A stretch of 64,000 bases of DNA from the NCBI GenBank assembly GCA_029268145.1, contig JAJUHA010000005.1:40590-104589 (forward strand). Reading direction: 5' to 3'. Each line of letters starts with the position of its first letter. Positions within the stretch are counted from its first letter, which is position 1. Below, piece after piece: positions 26,086 to 34,810 of this stretch. This DNA comes from Sphingomonadaceae bacterium. Lineage in GTDB: Bacteria > Pseudomonadota > Alphaproteobacteria > Sphingomonadales > Sphingomonadaceae. The notes beneath the pieces are model-generated. The model made no database searches, was not told where the DNA came from, and worked only from the letters and a program-made list of their open reading frames with translations. Made by a program: the position numbers and the translations under genes.

Positions 26086-27473
26086 GCGCCGAGCCCGTCG
26101 ATGAAGGCGGCAACCGCCGCGGTCTCGGCCGGAAGCCGCGTGAAGCGCTCGGGCCGGTCGAAGATTCCCGCCACCCGGCCCGGCAGCATCGGGAAGACGC
26201 CGGTTGCCGCTTCCACGGCCGCGGGGAACTTCGCGGCATGGGCCGTGGCGAGCGTCACGATGGGCCCGTCGATCTCCGCCTCCAGCCGGCGCGCCGCGGC
26301 AAGGCCAACTCCCGTGTGCGGGTCGAGGAGCTGGCCGGTTGCGGCATGGGCATGGGCCAGGGTTTCCGCCATTTCGCCGCCGTCCACCCGCGCCGGGCGG
26401 AACAGCCGCGCGGCTTCGGCGCGGAGCGGCTCGGGGATGGCCATGCGGCCGCTGGCCTCGAAGCCTGCCATGGCCGCGGCCAGCGCTTCCGCGTCGCGGC
26501 CGTGGAGATCGAACAGCAGCCGCTCGAAGTTGGACGAGACCTGGATGTCCATCGACGGGCTTGCCGTCGGCGTCAGAGCCCCGCGCGAATAGTCCCCGCG
26601 GGCGAGCGCGCGGGCGAGGATGTCATTCTCGTTGGTCGCGACGATGAGGGCGGAGACGGGCAGGCCCATCCGGCTTGCGACATAGCCGGCGAAGACGTCG
26701 CCGAAATTGCCGGTCGGAACCGCGAAGGCGACCGGGGCATCGGGCGCGCCGAGCCGGACGGCAGCATGGACATAATAGACCACCTGCGCGGCGAGCCGGG
26801 CCCAGTTGATCGAGTTGACCGCGGACAGCCGGTGACGCGCCCGGAAGCGCGCATCGTTGAACAGCGCCTTCACGATCGCCTGGGCGTCGTCGAAGCTGCC
26901 GGCAACCGCGATGTTGTGGACGTTGGCGGCCTCCACCGTCGTCATCTGCCGGCGCTGCACCTCCGAGACCCTGCCTTCGGGGTGGAGCATGACGATCCGC
27001 ATGCCCGGCAGCCCGGCGACGGCCGCGATCGCGGCCGAGCCGGTGTCGCCCGAGGTTGCGCCGATGATGGTGAGCGGAGCGCGCTCGTCCTGCAGGAAAT
27101 GGGCGAACAGCCGGCCCAGAAGCTGGAGCGCCAGATCCTTGAAGGCCAGCGTCGGGCCGTGGTGGAGCTCGAGCAGCCAGTGCCGGTGATCGAGCTGGAC
27201 CAGCGGCGTGACGGCGGCATGGGCGAAGCCGGCATAGGCCTCCTCGACCAGGGCTTCGAGTTCGCGCGCGCCGAGCGCAGCGCCGACGAAGGGCGCAAGC
27301 ACGGCAACCGCGGTTTCGGTGTAGCGCGCGGTCCGCAGCCGCCGGAACGCATCGGCCTCGAGCCGCGGCCAGCGTTCGGGCACATAGAGCCCGCCGTCGC
27401 TCGCCAGGCCGGCGAGCGTTGCGCCGCGAAAGTCGAGGGGGGGCGCCGCCCCGCGGGTCGAGACATGCTGCAT
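26082..27473 (-). CDS. thrC: Threonine synthase
   Basis: A 463-residue PLP enzyme making threonine from O-phosphohomoserine. The PLP lysine is Lys112 in HGPTLAFKDLALQ. GATSGDTGSAAI binds the phosphate, followed by NSINWARLAAQ and PTGNFGDVFAG. The length fits the yeast/proteobacterial long form. The start is ATG 27471-27473, about 35 bases downstream of surf1. It overlaps the M16 gene. Confidence 0.95.
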   Translation of the reverse strand: MQHVSTRGAAPPLDFRGATLAGLASDGGLYVPERWPRLEADAFRRLRTARYTETAVAVLAPFVGAALGARELEALVEEAYAGFAHAAVTPLVQLDHRHWLLELHHGPTLAFKDLALQLLGRLFAHFLQDERAPLTIIGATSGDTGSAAIAAVAGLPGMRIVMLHPEGRVSEVQRRQMTTVEAANVHNIAVAGSFDDAQAIVKALFNDARFRARHRLSAVNSINWARLAAQVVYYVHAAVRLGAPDAPVAFAVPTGNFGDVFAGYVASRMGLPVSALIVATNENDILARALARGDYSRGALTPTASPSMDIQVSSNFERLLFDLHGRDAEALAAAMAGFEASGRMAIPEPLRAEAARLFRPARVDGGEMAETLAHAHAATGQLLDPHTGVGLAAARRLEAEIDGPIVTLATAHAAKFPAAVEAATGVFPMLPGRVAGIFDRPERFTRLPAETAAVAAFIDGLGA

Positions 27474-27508
27474 GGGTTGCGCGCGGTTAGCGGCGCCGAT
27501 GCCCGCGT

Positions 27509-28075
27509 TCAACCGCCGCGCCGCCAGCGCCGCAGGAAGGCGGCATAGACCGCCGCGAGGATGGCCGCGAAGGCGAACCACTGGATGGCGTAGCTCAGGT
27601 GATTGTCGGGGATGTCGGCGGCCGTGGGCGGCATCGCGGGCGAAAGGCCGGTGCCCGCCGGCGGCGCGGAGGCGATCAGGCGGAAGCGCGGGGGCCCGCC
27701 TTGGCCGGGGTCGCGCAGCAGGCCATGGAGCCGGTGGTCGAGGGTGAGGCGCGCGTTCCAGTCCGGGCGCGCGCTCCAGCCGAGGTCGGCGGCGAAGGCC
27801 GGCTGGCCCTCGATCGCCGGGCAGGTCACGCGCGCCACATAGCCCGGCCGACCCGTCGCCGACTGGCCGCCCACCCAGGAGACGGCGAGGCGCGCGCCCC
27901 GGCAGTGCGCGCTGGCGCGGCGGAAATCATGGGTGCCCGGAGGCAGGGCGGCGAGGTCGAGGGCGGGCAGCCGGGGCGCCTCGGCGATGCGGGCCAGGAG
28001 AGCGGCCTTCCACTCGGCGCGCTGGAGCTGCCAGATGCCAAGGCCGAGGAGCAGCGGCAGCGCCGCCGCCGTCAT
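27509..28075 (-). CDS. SURF1-family cytochrome oxidase assembly protein
   Basis: A 188-residue protein with the SURF1 plan: a first transmembrane helix ending in GLGIWQLQRAEWK, a periplasmic domain, and a second helix beginning NHLSYAIQWFAFA. SURF1 helps insert heme a into subunit I. I start at ATG 28073-28075. Homology (PLVPTL before it) suggests the real protein begins a little earlier, but only CTG codons exist there, up to the overlap with ctaE. The protein is a little short for the family. Confidence 0.88.
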   Translation of the reverse strand: MTAAALPLLLGLGIWQLQRAEWKAALLARIAEAPRLPALDLAALPPGTHDFRRASAHCRGARLAVSWVGGQSATGRPGYVARVTCPAIEGQPAFAADLGWSARPDWNARLTLDHRLHGLLRDPGQGGPPRFRLIASAPPAGTGLSPAMPPTAADIPDNHLSYAIQWFAFAAILAAVYAAFLRRWRRGG

Positions 28076-28118
28076 CAGCGTGGGGACGAGCGGCAGGCCG
28101 CGCCGGCGGCCGGCCCGG

Positions 28119-28949
28119 TCAGCCGAAATAGGGGGTTGCTGCCCGGCCGAAGTCCGAGCCCCAGATGTAGATGGCAAGGAACAGGAACAGCCAGACCACG
28201 TCGACGAAGTGCCAGTACCAGGCGGCGGCCTCGAAGCCGAAATGCTGCTTCGGCGTGAAGTCTCCCGCATAGGCCCGCCACAGGCACACCGCGAGGAAGA
28301 TGGTGCCGATGATGACGTGGAAGCCGTGGAAGCCGGTCGCCATGAAGAAGGTGGCGCCGTAGATGTTGCCCGAGAAGCCGAACTCGGCGTGGGCATATTC
28401 ATAGGCCTGGAGGGCCGAGAAAATGACGCCGAGGATGATGGTGAGCCACAGCCCCTGCTTCAGCCCCTCGCGGTCGTTGTGGATGAGGGCATGGTGCGCC
28501 CAGGTCACCGTGGTGCCCGAAAGCAGCAGGATGAGGGTGTTCAGAAGCGGATAGACGAAGGGATCGAGCACCTCGATCCCCTTGGGGGGCCACACCCCGC
28601 CCACCGCGTCGCCGGCCGGCGGGAACAGCGCGGCGTTGAAATAGGCCCAGAACCAGGCGACGAAGAACATCACTTCCGAGGCGATGAACAGCAGCATCCC
28701 GTAGCGGTGATGCAGCTGGACGACCGGCGTATGGTCGCCGCTGTTCGCCTCGTCGCGGACATCCGACCACCAGGAGAACATGGTGAAGAGCACGCCGAGG
28801 ATTCCGGCGCCGGCCAGATACTTGCCCCACCAGGCATCGTGCCACCAGAAGGCGAGCCCCGCCGTCATCATCACGGCTGCGACCGAGCCGACGATGGGCC
28901 AGGGGCTGGGCGGAAGGATGTGATAGTCGTGGGTCTTGCCGGCTGCCAT
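28119..28949 (-). CDS. ctaE: Cytochrome c oxidase subunit III
   Basis: A 276-residue protein with seven hydrophobic helices. Typical segments are YHILPPSPWPI, EVMFFVAWFWAYF, the glutamate-bearing LLLSGTTVTWAHHA, and FGFEAAAWYWHFVDVVWLFLF. It stabilises the catalytic core of aa3 oxidase. The start is ATG 28947-28949. It follows ctaG by 43 bases in the cox operon. Confidence 0.96.
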   Translation of the reverse strand: MAAGKTHDYHILPPSPWPIVGSVAAVMMTAGLAFWWHDAWWGKYLAGAGILGVLFTMFSWWSDVRDEANSGDHTPVVQLHHRYGMLLFIASEVMFFVAWFWAYFNAALFPPAGDAVGGVWPPKGIEVLDPFVYPLLNTLILLLSGTTVTWAHHALIHNDREGLKQGLWLTIILGVIFSALQAYEYAHAEFGFSGNIYGATFFMATGFHGFHVIIGTIFLAVCLWRAYAGDFTPKQHFGFEAAAWYWHFVDVVWLFLFLAIYIWGSDFGRAATPYFG

Positions 28950-28992
28950 GTGCGTCCTCTCGCGCCTCCTTACCGCCTGTCGATGACCGTTG

Positions 28993-29592
28993 CTAGCGCT
29001 TCGCCGCGGCGATGGCAGCCATGCCGGTTGAGCGCACGCCGGCCGGCTGCTTCGGCTCCGCCACCGGGAAGAAGCTGTAGGAGAGGGTGATTTCCCGGAT
29101 CCGGCTGGCCTCGGGATCGTCGAGGATGGCCGGGTCGACATAGTAGATGACCGGCATCTCGACTGCCTCGCCCGGCTTCAGCGTCTGCTCGTTGAAGCAG
29201 AAGCACTGGATCTTGACGAAGTAGCGGCCGGCAGCGGCGGGCGCGACGTTGAAGGTCGCAACTCCGGTCACGGCGGAGTCGCTCCGGTTGCGGGCGTGAT
29301 AGAAGGCCATGCGCCGCTCGCCGAGCGGCAGGTCGACGAACTGCTCGGCCGGGCGGAACTCCCAGGGCATCCCGCGCCGGACATTGCCGTCGAACCGCAC
29401 CCGGATCCGCGTGCCGGGAACCACCTCGGGGCGGGCCCCGGCATCGGCCGCCACCATGGGCGTGCCGCCGAAGCCCGTGACCTGGCAGAAGAGCCGGTAG
29501 AGCGGCACGCTCGCATAGGCGAGCCCGACCATGGAGGCCGCGAGCCCGGCAGCCAGAAGCGCGGTGCGCGTGTTGGCGGTGGTGCCGCTCAT
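28993..29592 (-). CDS. ctaG: Cytochrome c oxidase assembly protein CtaG (Cox11)
   Basis: A 199-residue protein with one N-terminal membrane helix (about 9-28), followed by YRLFCQVTGFGGT and the copper-binding KIQCFCFNEQ. The two-cysteine CFC motif delivers copper to the CuB site of subunit I. Its start overlaps the stop of the 43-residue gene upstream. The length is normal. Confidence 0.95.
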   Translation of the reverse strand: MSGTTANTRTALLAAGLAASMVGLAYASVPLYRLFCQVTGFGGTPMVAADAGARPEVVPGTRIRVRFDGNVRRGMPWEFRPAEQFVDLPLGERRMAFYHARNRSDSAVTGVATFNVAPAAAGRYFVKIQCFCFNEQTLKPGEAVEMPVIYYVDPAILDDPEASRIREITLSYSFFPVAEPKQPAGVRSTGMAAIAAAKR

Positions 29593-29720
29593 GCGCTCAT
29601 CCGCCCGATGGTGATGGCATAGAACAGGATGACCATCGCCGCGAGCACCACGGCGATCGCGACATTGCGCCTGCGCCGGCGCACGAGGAAGGCCTCGAGC
29701 TGTTCCGGAGTCCAGCTCAT
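29589..29720 (-). CDS. 43-residue membrane protein of the cox operon (CoxF-like)
   Basis: A short frame: [19 protein letters not shown] followed by one hydrophobic helix [20 protein letters not shown]. Its start overlaps the ctaB stop and its stop overlaps the ctaG start, so translation is coupled on both sides. Tiny single-helix proteins occur at this position in many alphaproteobacterial cox operons. The function is not established, probably assembly-related. Confidence 0.8.
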   Translation of the reverse strand: MSWTPEQLEAFLVRRRRRNVAIAVVLAAMVILFYAITIGRMSA

Positions 29721-30679
29721 GCCATCACCCAGGCGTCGACCACGAGCACCGCGAACAGCAGGAAGAGATAGAGGATCGAGAAGCGGAACAGCGCCTTCTC
29801 CTCTGCCATCGCCCGCGGCTCGGTGACCTTCGAGACCCGCACCCGCCAGGCGAGCAGCAGGAAGGCGGCCCCAAGCCCGGCGGCAACCATCCCGTAGAGC
29901 GCGCCGGCAAGGCCGAGCGGCCAGGGCGCGAGGCTCGCGGCAACGAGCGCGAGCGCGTAGCGCCAGATCTGCCGGCGGGTGGCGAAGGGGCCGTGCGTCA
30001 CCGGGAGCATCGGGATCCCGGCGCGCGCGTAATCGGGCGCGACGAACAGCGCGAGCGCCCAGAAATGGGGCGGCGTCCAGAGGAAGATGATGAGGAAGAG
30101 CAGGACGGGCATCAGCGTCACGTCGCCCGTCACGGCGGCCCAGCCGATGACCGGCGGGAAGGCGCCGGCCGCCCCGCCGATGACGATGTTCTGCGGTGTG
30201 CGCGGCTTCAGCCAGATGGTGTAGACGATGGCATAGAAGAGGATGCCGAGCGCCAGCACGCCGGCGGCGACCAGGTTTGTCGCGAGCGCCAGCGTGGTGA
30301 CGGCGCCGACCGCGAGGATCATGGCGAAGGCGAGCGCCTCGTCGGCCGGGATCCGGCCCGAGGCGAGCGGCCGGCTCGCGGTGCGCCGCATCCGCGCGTC
30401 GAGATCGGCCTCGATCCACTGGTTGAAGGCGCCCGCCGCCCCCGCGCCGACTGCAATCATCAGGATCGCGACGACGGCAAGGGCGGGGTGGAGGCTGCCG
30501 GGCGCTGCCAGCATGCCGCACAGCGCCGAGAAGATGGCAAGCGACATGACCCGCGGCTTGAGCAGCGCGAGCCAGTCGCGCCAGTCGGCCGCCGCCGGCC
30601 CGGCCTGCACCGGCCCGGCCCCCGGTGAGGCAAGGGCGCCCGCAGGCGCCCCGGCCGGTTCAGGACGGGCCGATGGCAT
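29717..30679 (-). CDS. ctaB: Protoheme IX farnesyltransferase
   Basis: A 320-residue UbiA-family membrane prenyltransferase that makes heme o from heme b, the step before heme a. Seen: LKPRVMSL; the aspartate-rich [23 protein letters not shown] (first DxxxD); [29 protein letters not shown]; and [11 protein letters not shown]. About nine helices. It lies 3 bases after the ctaD stop. Confidence 0.96.
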   Translation of the reverse strand: MPSARPEPAGAPAGALASPGAGPVQAGPAAADWRDWLALLKPRVMSLAIFSALCGMLAAPGSLHPALAVVAILMIAVGAGAAGAFNQWIEADLDARMRRTASRPLASGRIPADEALAFAMILAVGAVTTLALATNLVAAGVLALGILFYAIVYTIWLKPRTPQNIVIGGAAGAFPPVIGWAAVTGDVTLMPVLLFLIIFLWTPPHFWALALFVAPDYARAGIPMLPVTHGPFATRRQIWRYALALVAASLAPWPLGLAGALYGMVAAGLGAAFLLLAWRVRVSKVTEPRAMAEEKALFRFSILYLFLLFAVLVVDAWVMA

Positions 30680-30682
30680 CCG

Positions 30683-32350
30683 TCAATGCGCCTTCATCCG
30701 GGTGAGATCCGGCAGGGTCTCGAACTGGTGGAAGGGCGGCGGCGAAGACAGCGTCCACTCGAGCGTGGTCGCCCCTTCGCCCCACGGATTGTCGGCCGAA
30801 CGGCGGCCCGCCGCGAGCGACCAGATGACGTTCACGAAGAACACCACCATGCCGGCGAGCATGACGACATAGCCCCACGAGGCCACCTCGTTCCAGCCGG
30901 CCATGGCGTCCGGATAGTCGGGGTAGCGGCGCGGCATGCCCTGCTGGCCGAGGAAGTGCATCGGGAAGAAGATGATGTTGGTCCCGATGAAGAACAGCCA
31001 GAAGTGGAGCTTGCCGAGCAGCTCGTTGTAGTCCCGCCCGGTCATCTTCCCGAACCAGTAGTAGAAGCCGGCGAAGATGCCGAAGGTCGCACCCAGCGAG
31101 AGCACATAGTGGAAGTGGGCGACGACATAGTAGGTGTCGTGCATGTAGGTGTCGAGGCCACCGTTGGCGAGCAGAACGCCGGTCACGCCGCCGACGGTGA
31201 ACATGAAGATGAAGCCCAGCGCCCACAGCATCGGGGTGGGGAAGCGCAGGCTTCCGCCCCACATGGTCGCGATCCAGGAGAAGATCTTGATGCCAGTCGG
31301 CACCGCGATGATCATGGTCGCGGCCGTGAAGTAGAGCTTGGTGTTCACCGAGAGGCCCGAGGTGAACATGTGGTGGGCCCAGACGATGAAGCCGACGAAG
31401 CCGATCGCGACCATCGCATAGGCCATGGCGAGATAGCCGAACACGGGCTTCCTCGAGAAGGTGGCGACGATCTGGCTGATGATCCCGAAGGCGGGCAGGA
31501 TCATGATGTAGACCTCGGGGTGACCGAAGAACCAGAAGAGATGCTGGTAGAGGATCGGGTCACCGCCGCCCGCCGGATCGAAGAAGGTCGTTCCGAAGTT
31601 GCGGTCGGTGAGCAGCATGGTGATCGCGCCGGCCAGCACCGGGAGCGACAGGAGGAGGAGGAAGGCGGTCACCAGGATCGACCAGGCGAAGAGCGGCATC
31701 TTGTGCAGCGTCATGCCCGGGGCGCGCATGTTGAAGATGGTGGTGATGAAGTTGATGGCGCCGAGGATCGAGGCGGCACCGGCAAGGTGCAGCGCGAAGA
31801 TCGCAAGGTCGACCGCCGGCCCCGGGTGGCCGGAGGTGGAGAGTGGCGGATAGACCGTCCAGCCCGTGCCCGCGCCGATGCCGCCCGGCGGGCCGGGCAC
31901 GAAGAGCGAGATGGTGAGCAGGGTGAAGCCTGCCACCGTCAGCCAGAAGCTGATGTTGTTCATCCGTGGGAAGGCCATGTCGGGCGCGCCGATCATGATG
32001 GGGACGAACCAGTTGGCAAACCCGCCGATGAGCGCGGGCATGACCATGAAGAAGACCATGATGAGCCCGTGGGCGGTGATGAACACGTTCCACAGGTGAT
32101 AGGCCTGGTCGATGTTGCCCTCGGTGAACCAGGGCAGAACCTGCATGCCCGGCGCGGCCAGCTCCCAGCGCATGAAGCCGGAGAGCGCCCCGCCGACGAT
32201 TCCGGCGACGATCGCGAAGATGAGGTAGAGGGTGCCGATGTCCTTGTGGTTGGTGGAGAAGATCCACCGCTCGACGAAGCTCAGCTTGTGGTCGTCGTGC
32301 GCCGCGGCGTGACCGTGGGCGTCGCCATGTGCATCGAAGGTCGTGGCCAT
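30683..32350 (-). CDS. ctaD: Cytochrome c oxidase subunit I
   Basis: A 555-residue heme-copper oxidase catalytic subunit with about twelve helices. Visible landmarks are [11 protein letters not shown]; the CuB/tyrosine element [22 protein letters not shown] with the histidine pair; and [14 protein letters not shown] near heme a3. The HPEVY sequence with its His-Tyr crosslink pair marks an A-type aa3 proton-pumping oxidase. It is the second gene of the operon, 12 bases after ctaC. Confidence 0.98.
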   Translation of the reverse strand: MATTFDAHGDAHGHAAAHDDHKLSFVERWIFSTNHKDIGTLYLIFAIVAGIVGGALSGFMRWELAAPGMQVLPWFTEGNIDQAYHLWNVFITAHGLIMVFFMVMPALIGGFANWFVPIMIGAPDMAFPRMNNISFWLTVAGFTLLTISLFVPGPPGGIGAGTGWTVYPPLSTSGHPGPAVDLAIFALHLAGAASILGAINFITTIFNMRAPGMTLHKMPLFAWSILVTAFLLLLSLPVLAGAITMLLTDRNFGTTFFDPAGGGDPILYQHLFWFFGHPEVYIMILPAFGIISQIVATFSRKPVFGYLAMAYAMVAIGFVGFIVWAHHMFTSGLSVNTKLYFTAATMIIAVPTGIKIFSWIATMWGGSLRFPTPMLWALGFIFMFTVGGVTGVLLANGGLDTYMHDTYYVVAHFHYVLSLGATFGIFAGFYYWFGKMTGRDYNELLGKLHFWLFFIGTNIIFFPMHFLGQQGMPRRYPDYPDAMAGWNEVASWGYVVMLAGMVVFFVNVIWSLAAGRRSADNPWGEGATTLEWTLSSPPPFHQFETLPDLTRMKAH

Positions 32351-32362
32351 AGGTCCCTCGTC

Positions 32363-33352
32363 TCAGGCCGCCGGTTCGGAAGGCGCGGCAGCGGTTGCAG
32401 TCGTCGCGGGCGTGATCCCCTGTTCGGCCTGCATCTTGGCGACCCAGGCGTTGAACTGTTCCTCGGGCACGACCTCGACCGTGATCGGCATGAAGCCGTG
32501 CTTGGTGCCGCACAGCTCGGAGCACTGGCCATAGTAGACGCCGGGCCGGTCGACCTTGAACCAGGTCTCGTTGATGCGGCCGGGAACCGCGTCCATCTTC
32601 ACCCAGAAGGAGGGCAGCGCCCAGCTGTGGAGCACGTCGGCACCGGTGATGAGGAGCTTCACCGTCTTGCCCGCCGGCACCACGACCCGGTTGTCGGTCT
32701 CGAGCTGGTAGGGGGCGCCGCGGGCCTCGGCGTCGGCCCGGTTCAGCATCACGGCATCGAAGCTGATCCCGCCATGGTCGGGATATTCATAGCCCCAGTA
32801 CCACTGATAGCCCGTCACCTTGATGGTGAGATCGGCCTTGGGCGGATTGTACTGGTTGGCCAGCAGCCGAAAGCTCGGCACGGCAATGATGACGAGGATG
32901 AGCGCGGGGATGAGCGTCCAGGTCACTTCCAGCTTGAAGTTGTGCGAGAAGGCGGCCGGCTCGGGGTTGGCCGCCGCCCGGTAGCGCAGGATGGTCCACA
33001 CCAGGAGCGCAAGAACCAGCGCGGAGATGGCGAACATGACCGGGTTCAGGAGCCAGTGCACCATCCGCAGGGCTTCCTCGCCGATGGGCGTCACCTGAGG
33101 CAGGATGTCGATCCCCCACGGCACCGGCTGGCCGATGCCCGGCTCGGGACGAAGCGGCGTGTAGGTAACGGCCGCGGCTGCGGCCTCGGTCGCCGCAACG
33201 GCGGCTTCGGGCGTGGCTGGCGCGGCAGTCGCCCCTGCCGCAGGTGCTGGCGCCGCAGCCTCCTGCGCCCGCACGGTCGCCGCGGCGACGCCTGCGGCCA
33301 ATGCCGGAACGATTCTTGCCACCGCGGCTGCGGAGCGCGCGCGAAACGCCAT
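32363..33352 (-). CDS. ctaC: Cytochrome c oxidase subunit II
   Basis: A 329-residue protein. It has a signal peptide and an Ala-rich periplasmic linker (about 25-75), then two membrane helices. The cupredoxin domain carries the CuA site: ADVLHSWALPSFWVKMDAVPG and YGQCSELCGTKHGFMPI (two cysteines, two histidines, methionine, glutamate). It accepts electrons from cytochrome c. It is the first gene of the long operon, with a good promoter directly upstream. Confidence 0.97.
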   Translation of the reverse strand: MAFRARSAAAVARIVPALAAGVAAATVRAQEAAAPAPAAGATAAPATPEAAVAATEAAAAAVTYTPLRPEPGIGQPVPWGIDILPQVTPIGEEALRMVHWLLNPVMFAISALVLALLVWTILRYRAAANPEPAAFSHNFKLEVTWTLIPALILVIIAVPSFRLLANQYNPPKADLTIKVTGYQWYWGYEYPDHGGISFDAVMLNRADAEARGAPYQLETDNRVVVPAGKTVKLLITGADVLHSWALPSFWVKMDAVPGRINETWFKVDRPGVYYGQCSELCGTKHGFMPITVEVVPEEQFNAWVAKMQAEQGITPATTATAAAPSEPAA

Positions 33353-33383
33353 CTGACCCCTCGTCTGCTTCTGGTCGCAAGCG

Positions 33384-33412
33384 GCTATATGCCCGGCGCC
33401 TCCCGCTCACAA
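33384..33412 (-). promoter_or_regulatory. Sigma-70-type promoter of the cox operon
   Basis: On the minus strand: TTGTGA (33407-33412), 17-base spacer, TATAGC (33384-33389). It is about 30 bases before the ctaC start codon, so the leader is short. The TATA element stands out in otherwise very G+C-rich DNA. Confidence 0.6.
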
Positions 33413-33494
33413 GCATCACGGGTGCGCTGCGACACCGCGGGCGCGGCGTTGGCAGCCATGCATCGTCTGGCTGGGGCAGGGCGGCCCGCCCGGA

Positions 33495-34313
33495 TCAGGC
33501 GGCGAGGTCGTCGAACGCGGCCGTTTCCTTCCGCATCTGGGCGGTGACCGCGCGCTTCATGTCATCCCCCTGGAGCATGGCCGCGTTCCAGACGGCGACA
33601 TACTCGAGGCCCTGGTCGATCGTCATGTCGCGGCCTGCGTTCAGCACCTGCTTGATTCCGGCAATGGCGAGCGGGCTCTTGGCCGCGATCTCGCGCGCCA
33701 TGGCGAAGGCTGCCGCGATCGTCGCCTCGCGGGTCTCGTGGACGCTGTTGACGAAGCCGAAGCGGAGCGCCTCGGCCGCCGGCCAGCGCCGGCCGGTGAA
33801 GGCGAGTTCGCGGATGAGCCCCTGCGGCAGCAGGTAAGGGATGCGCTGGAGCGTGCCGACATCGGCGACGATGGCGATGTTCACCTCCTGGATGGTGAAG
33901 AAGGCGTCCGCGCTGGCGAGCCGGATGTCGCAGGCGGTCATGAAATCGACCCCGCCGCCGATGCAGCCGCCGTGGATCGCCGCGATCACCGGCACCCGGC
34001 AGCGGTCCACCGCGTTGAACGGCTCCTGCATGTACTTGACGTGCCGGCGCATCTTCTCGCGGGCCCGGCCGAGGTCGGGATGGTGGCCGCCGAGCGAGCT
34101 GCCGGCCCAGTTGAGGTCGAGCCCGGCGGTGAAGTGCCGGCCGGTCGAGGAGATGACGACGGCGCGGACCCTGGGGTCGGAATCGATCTCGGCGAAGACG
34201 GCCGGGATCTCGTCCCAGAATTCCTTGTTCATGGTGTTGAGCGCCTGCGGCCGGCAGAGCTCGATGTGGGCGATGTGGTCGGCGACCGCATAGGTGAAGG
34301 TGGTGTAGGTCAT
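33495..34313 (-). CDS. Crotonase family (dienoyl-CoA isomerase-like)
   Basis: A 272-residue enoyl-CoA hydratase/isomerase-fold protein. The oxyanion-hole segments are [13 protein letters not shown] and [18 protein letters not shown]. The acidic residues lie in [15 protein letters not shown], which resembles the delta3,5-delta2,4-dienoyl-CoA isomerase pattern. It would act in breakdown of unsaturated fatty acids. It is upstream of, and on the same strand as, the cox promoter, and diverges from the [2Fe-2S] gene with only 35 bases between. Confidence 0.88.
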   Translation of the reverse strand: MTYTTFTYAVADHIAHIELCRPQALNTMNKEFWDEIPAVFAEIDSDPRVRAVVISSTGRHFTAGLDLNWAGSSLGGHHPDLGRAREKMRRHVKYMQEPFNAVDRCRVPVIAAIHGGCIGGGVDFMTACDIRLASADAFFTIQEVNIAIVADVGTLQRIPYLLPQGLIRELAFTGRRWPAAEALRFGFVNSVHETREATIAAAFAMAREIAAKSPLAIAGIKQVLNAGRDMTIDQGLEYVAVWNAAMLQGDDMKRAVTAQMRKETAAFDDLAA

Positions 34314-34348
34314 TGCGTCCCTCGCGCTCCAATCCTAGGGCTGTGGGC

Positions 34349-34807
34349 ATGACGCGCTTCACGGTGAACGGCAACCCCGTCAAGTATGAGCTGGCGCCGG
34401 ACACGCCGCTGCTGTGGGCGCTGCGCGATGCATCGAACCTGACCGGCACCAAATATGGCTGCGGGGCCGGGCTGTGCGGCGCCTGCACCGTGCATGTCGA
34501 TGGCGAGCCGGTGCGGTCCTGCTCGGTCACCATCGCCGAGCTCGAGGGCACCTTCGTCACCACCATCGAGGGGCTGTCGCGGGATCGCTCCCATCCGGTC
34601 CAGCAGGCCTGGCTCGAGAAGCAGGTGCCGCAGTGCGGCTACTGCCAGTCGGGCATGATCATGGCGGCGGCAGCGCTGCTCCGGGCGAACCCCAGCCCCA
34701 CCCGGGAGGATGTGCGCGCAGCCATCACCAATCTCTGCCGCTGCGGCACCTACCCGCGCATCGAGGAGGCGATCCTCCGCGCTGCCGAGCTCGCCCGGGC
34801 GGGCTGA
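34349..34807 (+). CDS. [2Fe-2S] subunit of a xanthine-oxidase-type dehydrogenase (IorA-like)
   Basis: A 152-residue protein with both clusters of the molybdenum-hydroxylase small subunit. The plant-type cluster is in [15 protein letters not shown] with Cys58 (38, 43, 46, 58). The second is in QCGYCQSGM and NLCRCGTY (96, 99, 130, 132). Such proteins pass electrons from a molybdopterin subunit, which normally is encoded directly downstream. Here the next gene is an amino-acid transporter, so the partner is missing from the window. ATG 34349 is chosen by homology. Confidence 0.9.
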   Translation: MTRFTVNGNPVKYELAPDTPLLWALRDASNLTGTKYGCGAGLCGACTVHVDGEPVRSCSVTIAELEGTFVTTIEGLSRDRSHPVQQAWLEKQVPQCGYCQSGMIMAAAALLRANPSPTREDVRAAITNLCRCGTYPRIEEAILRAAELARAG

Positions 34808-34810
34808 GGC

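Noticed and set aside
30686..33547. 953-codon plus-strand frame opposite the cox genes
   Set aside because: Composition is a mirror of the cox genes (Asp/His/Glu/Gly-rich), no family motif, no RBS; antisense artefact.
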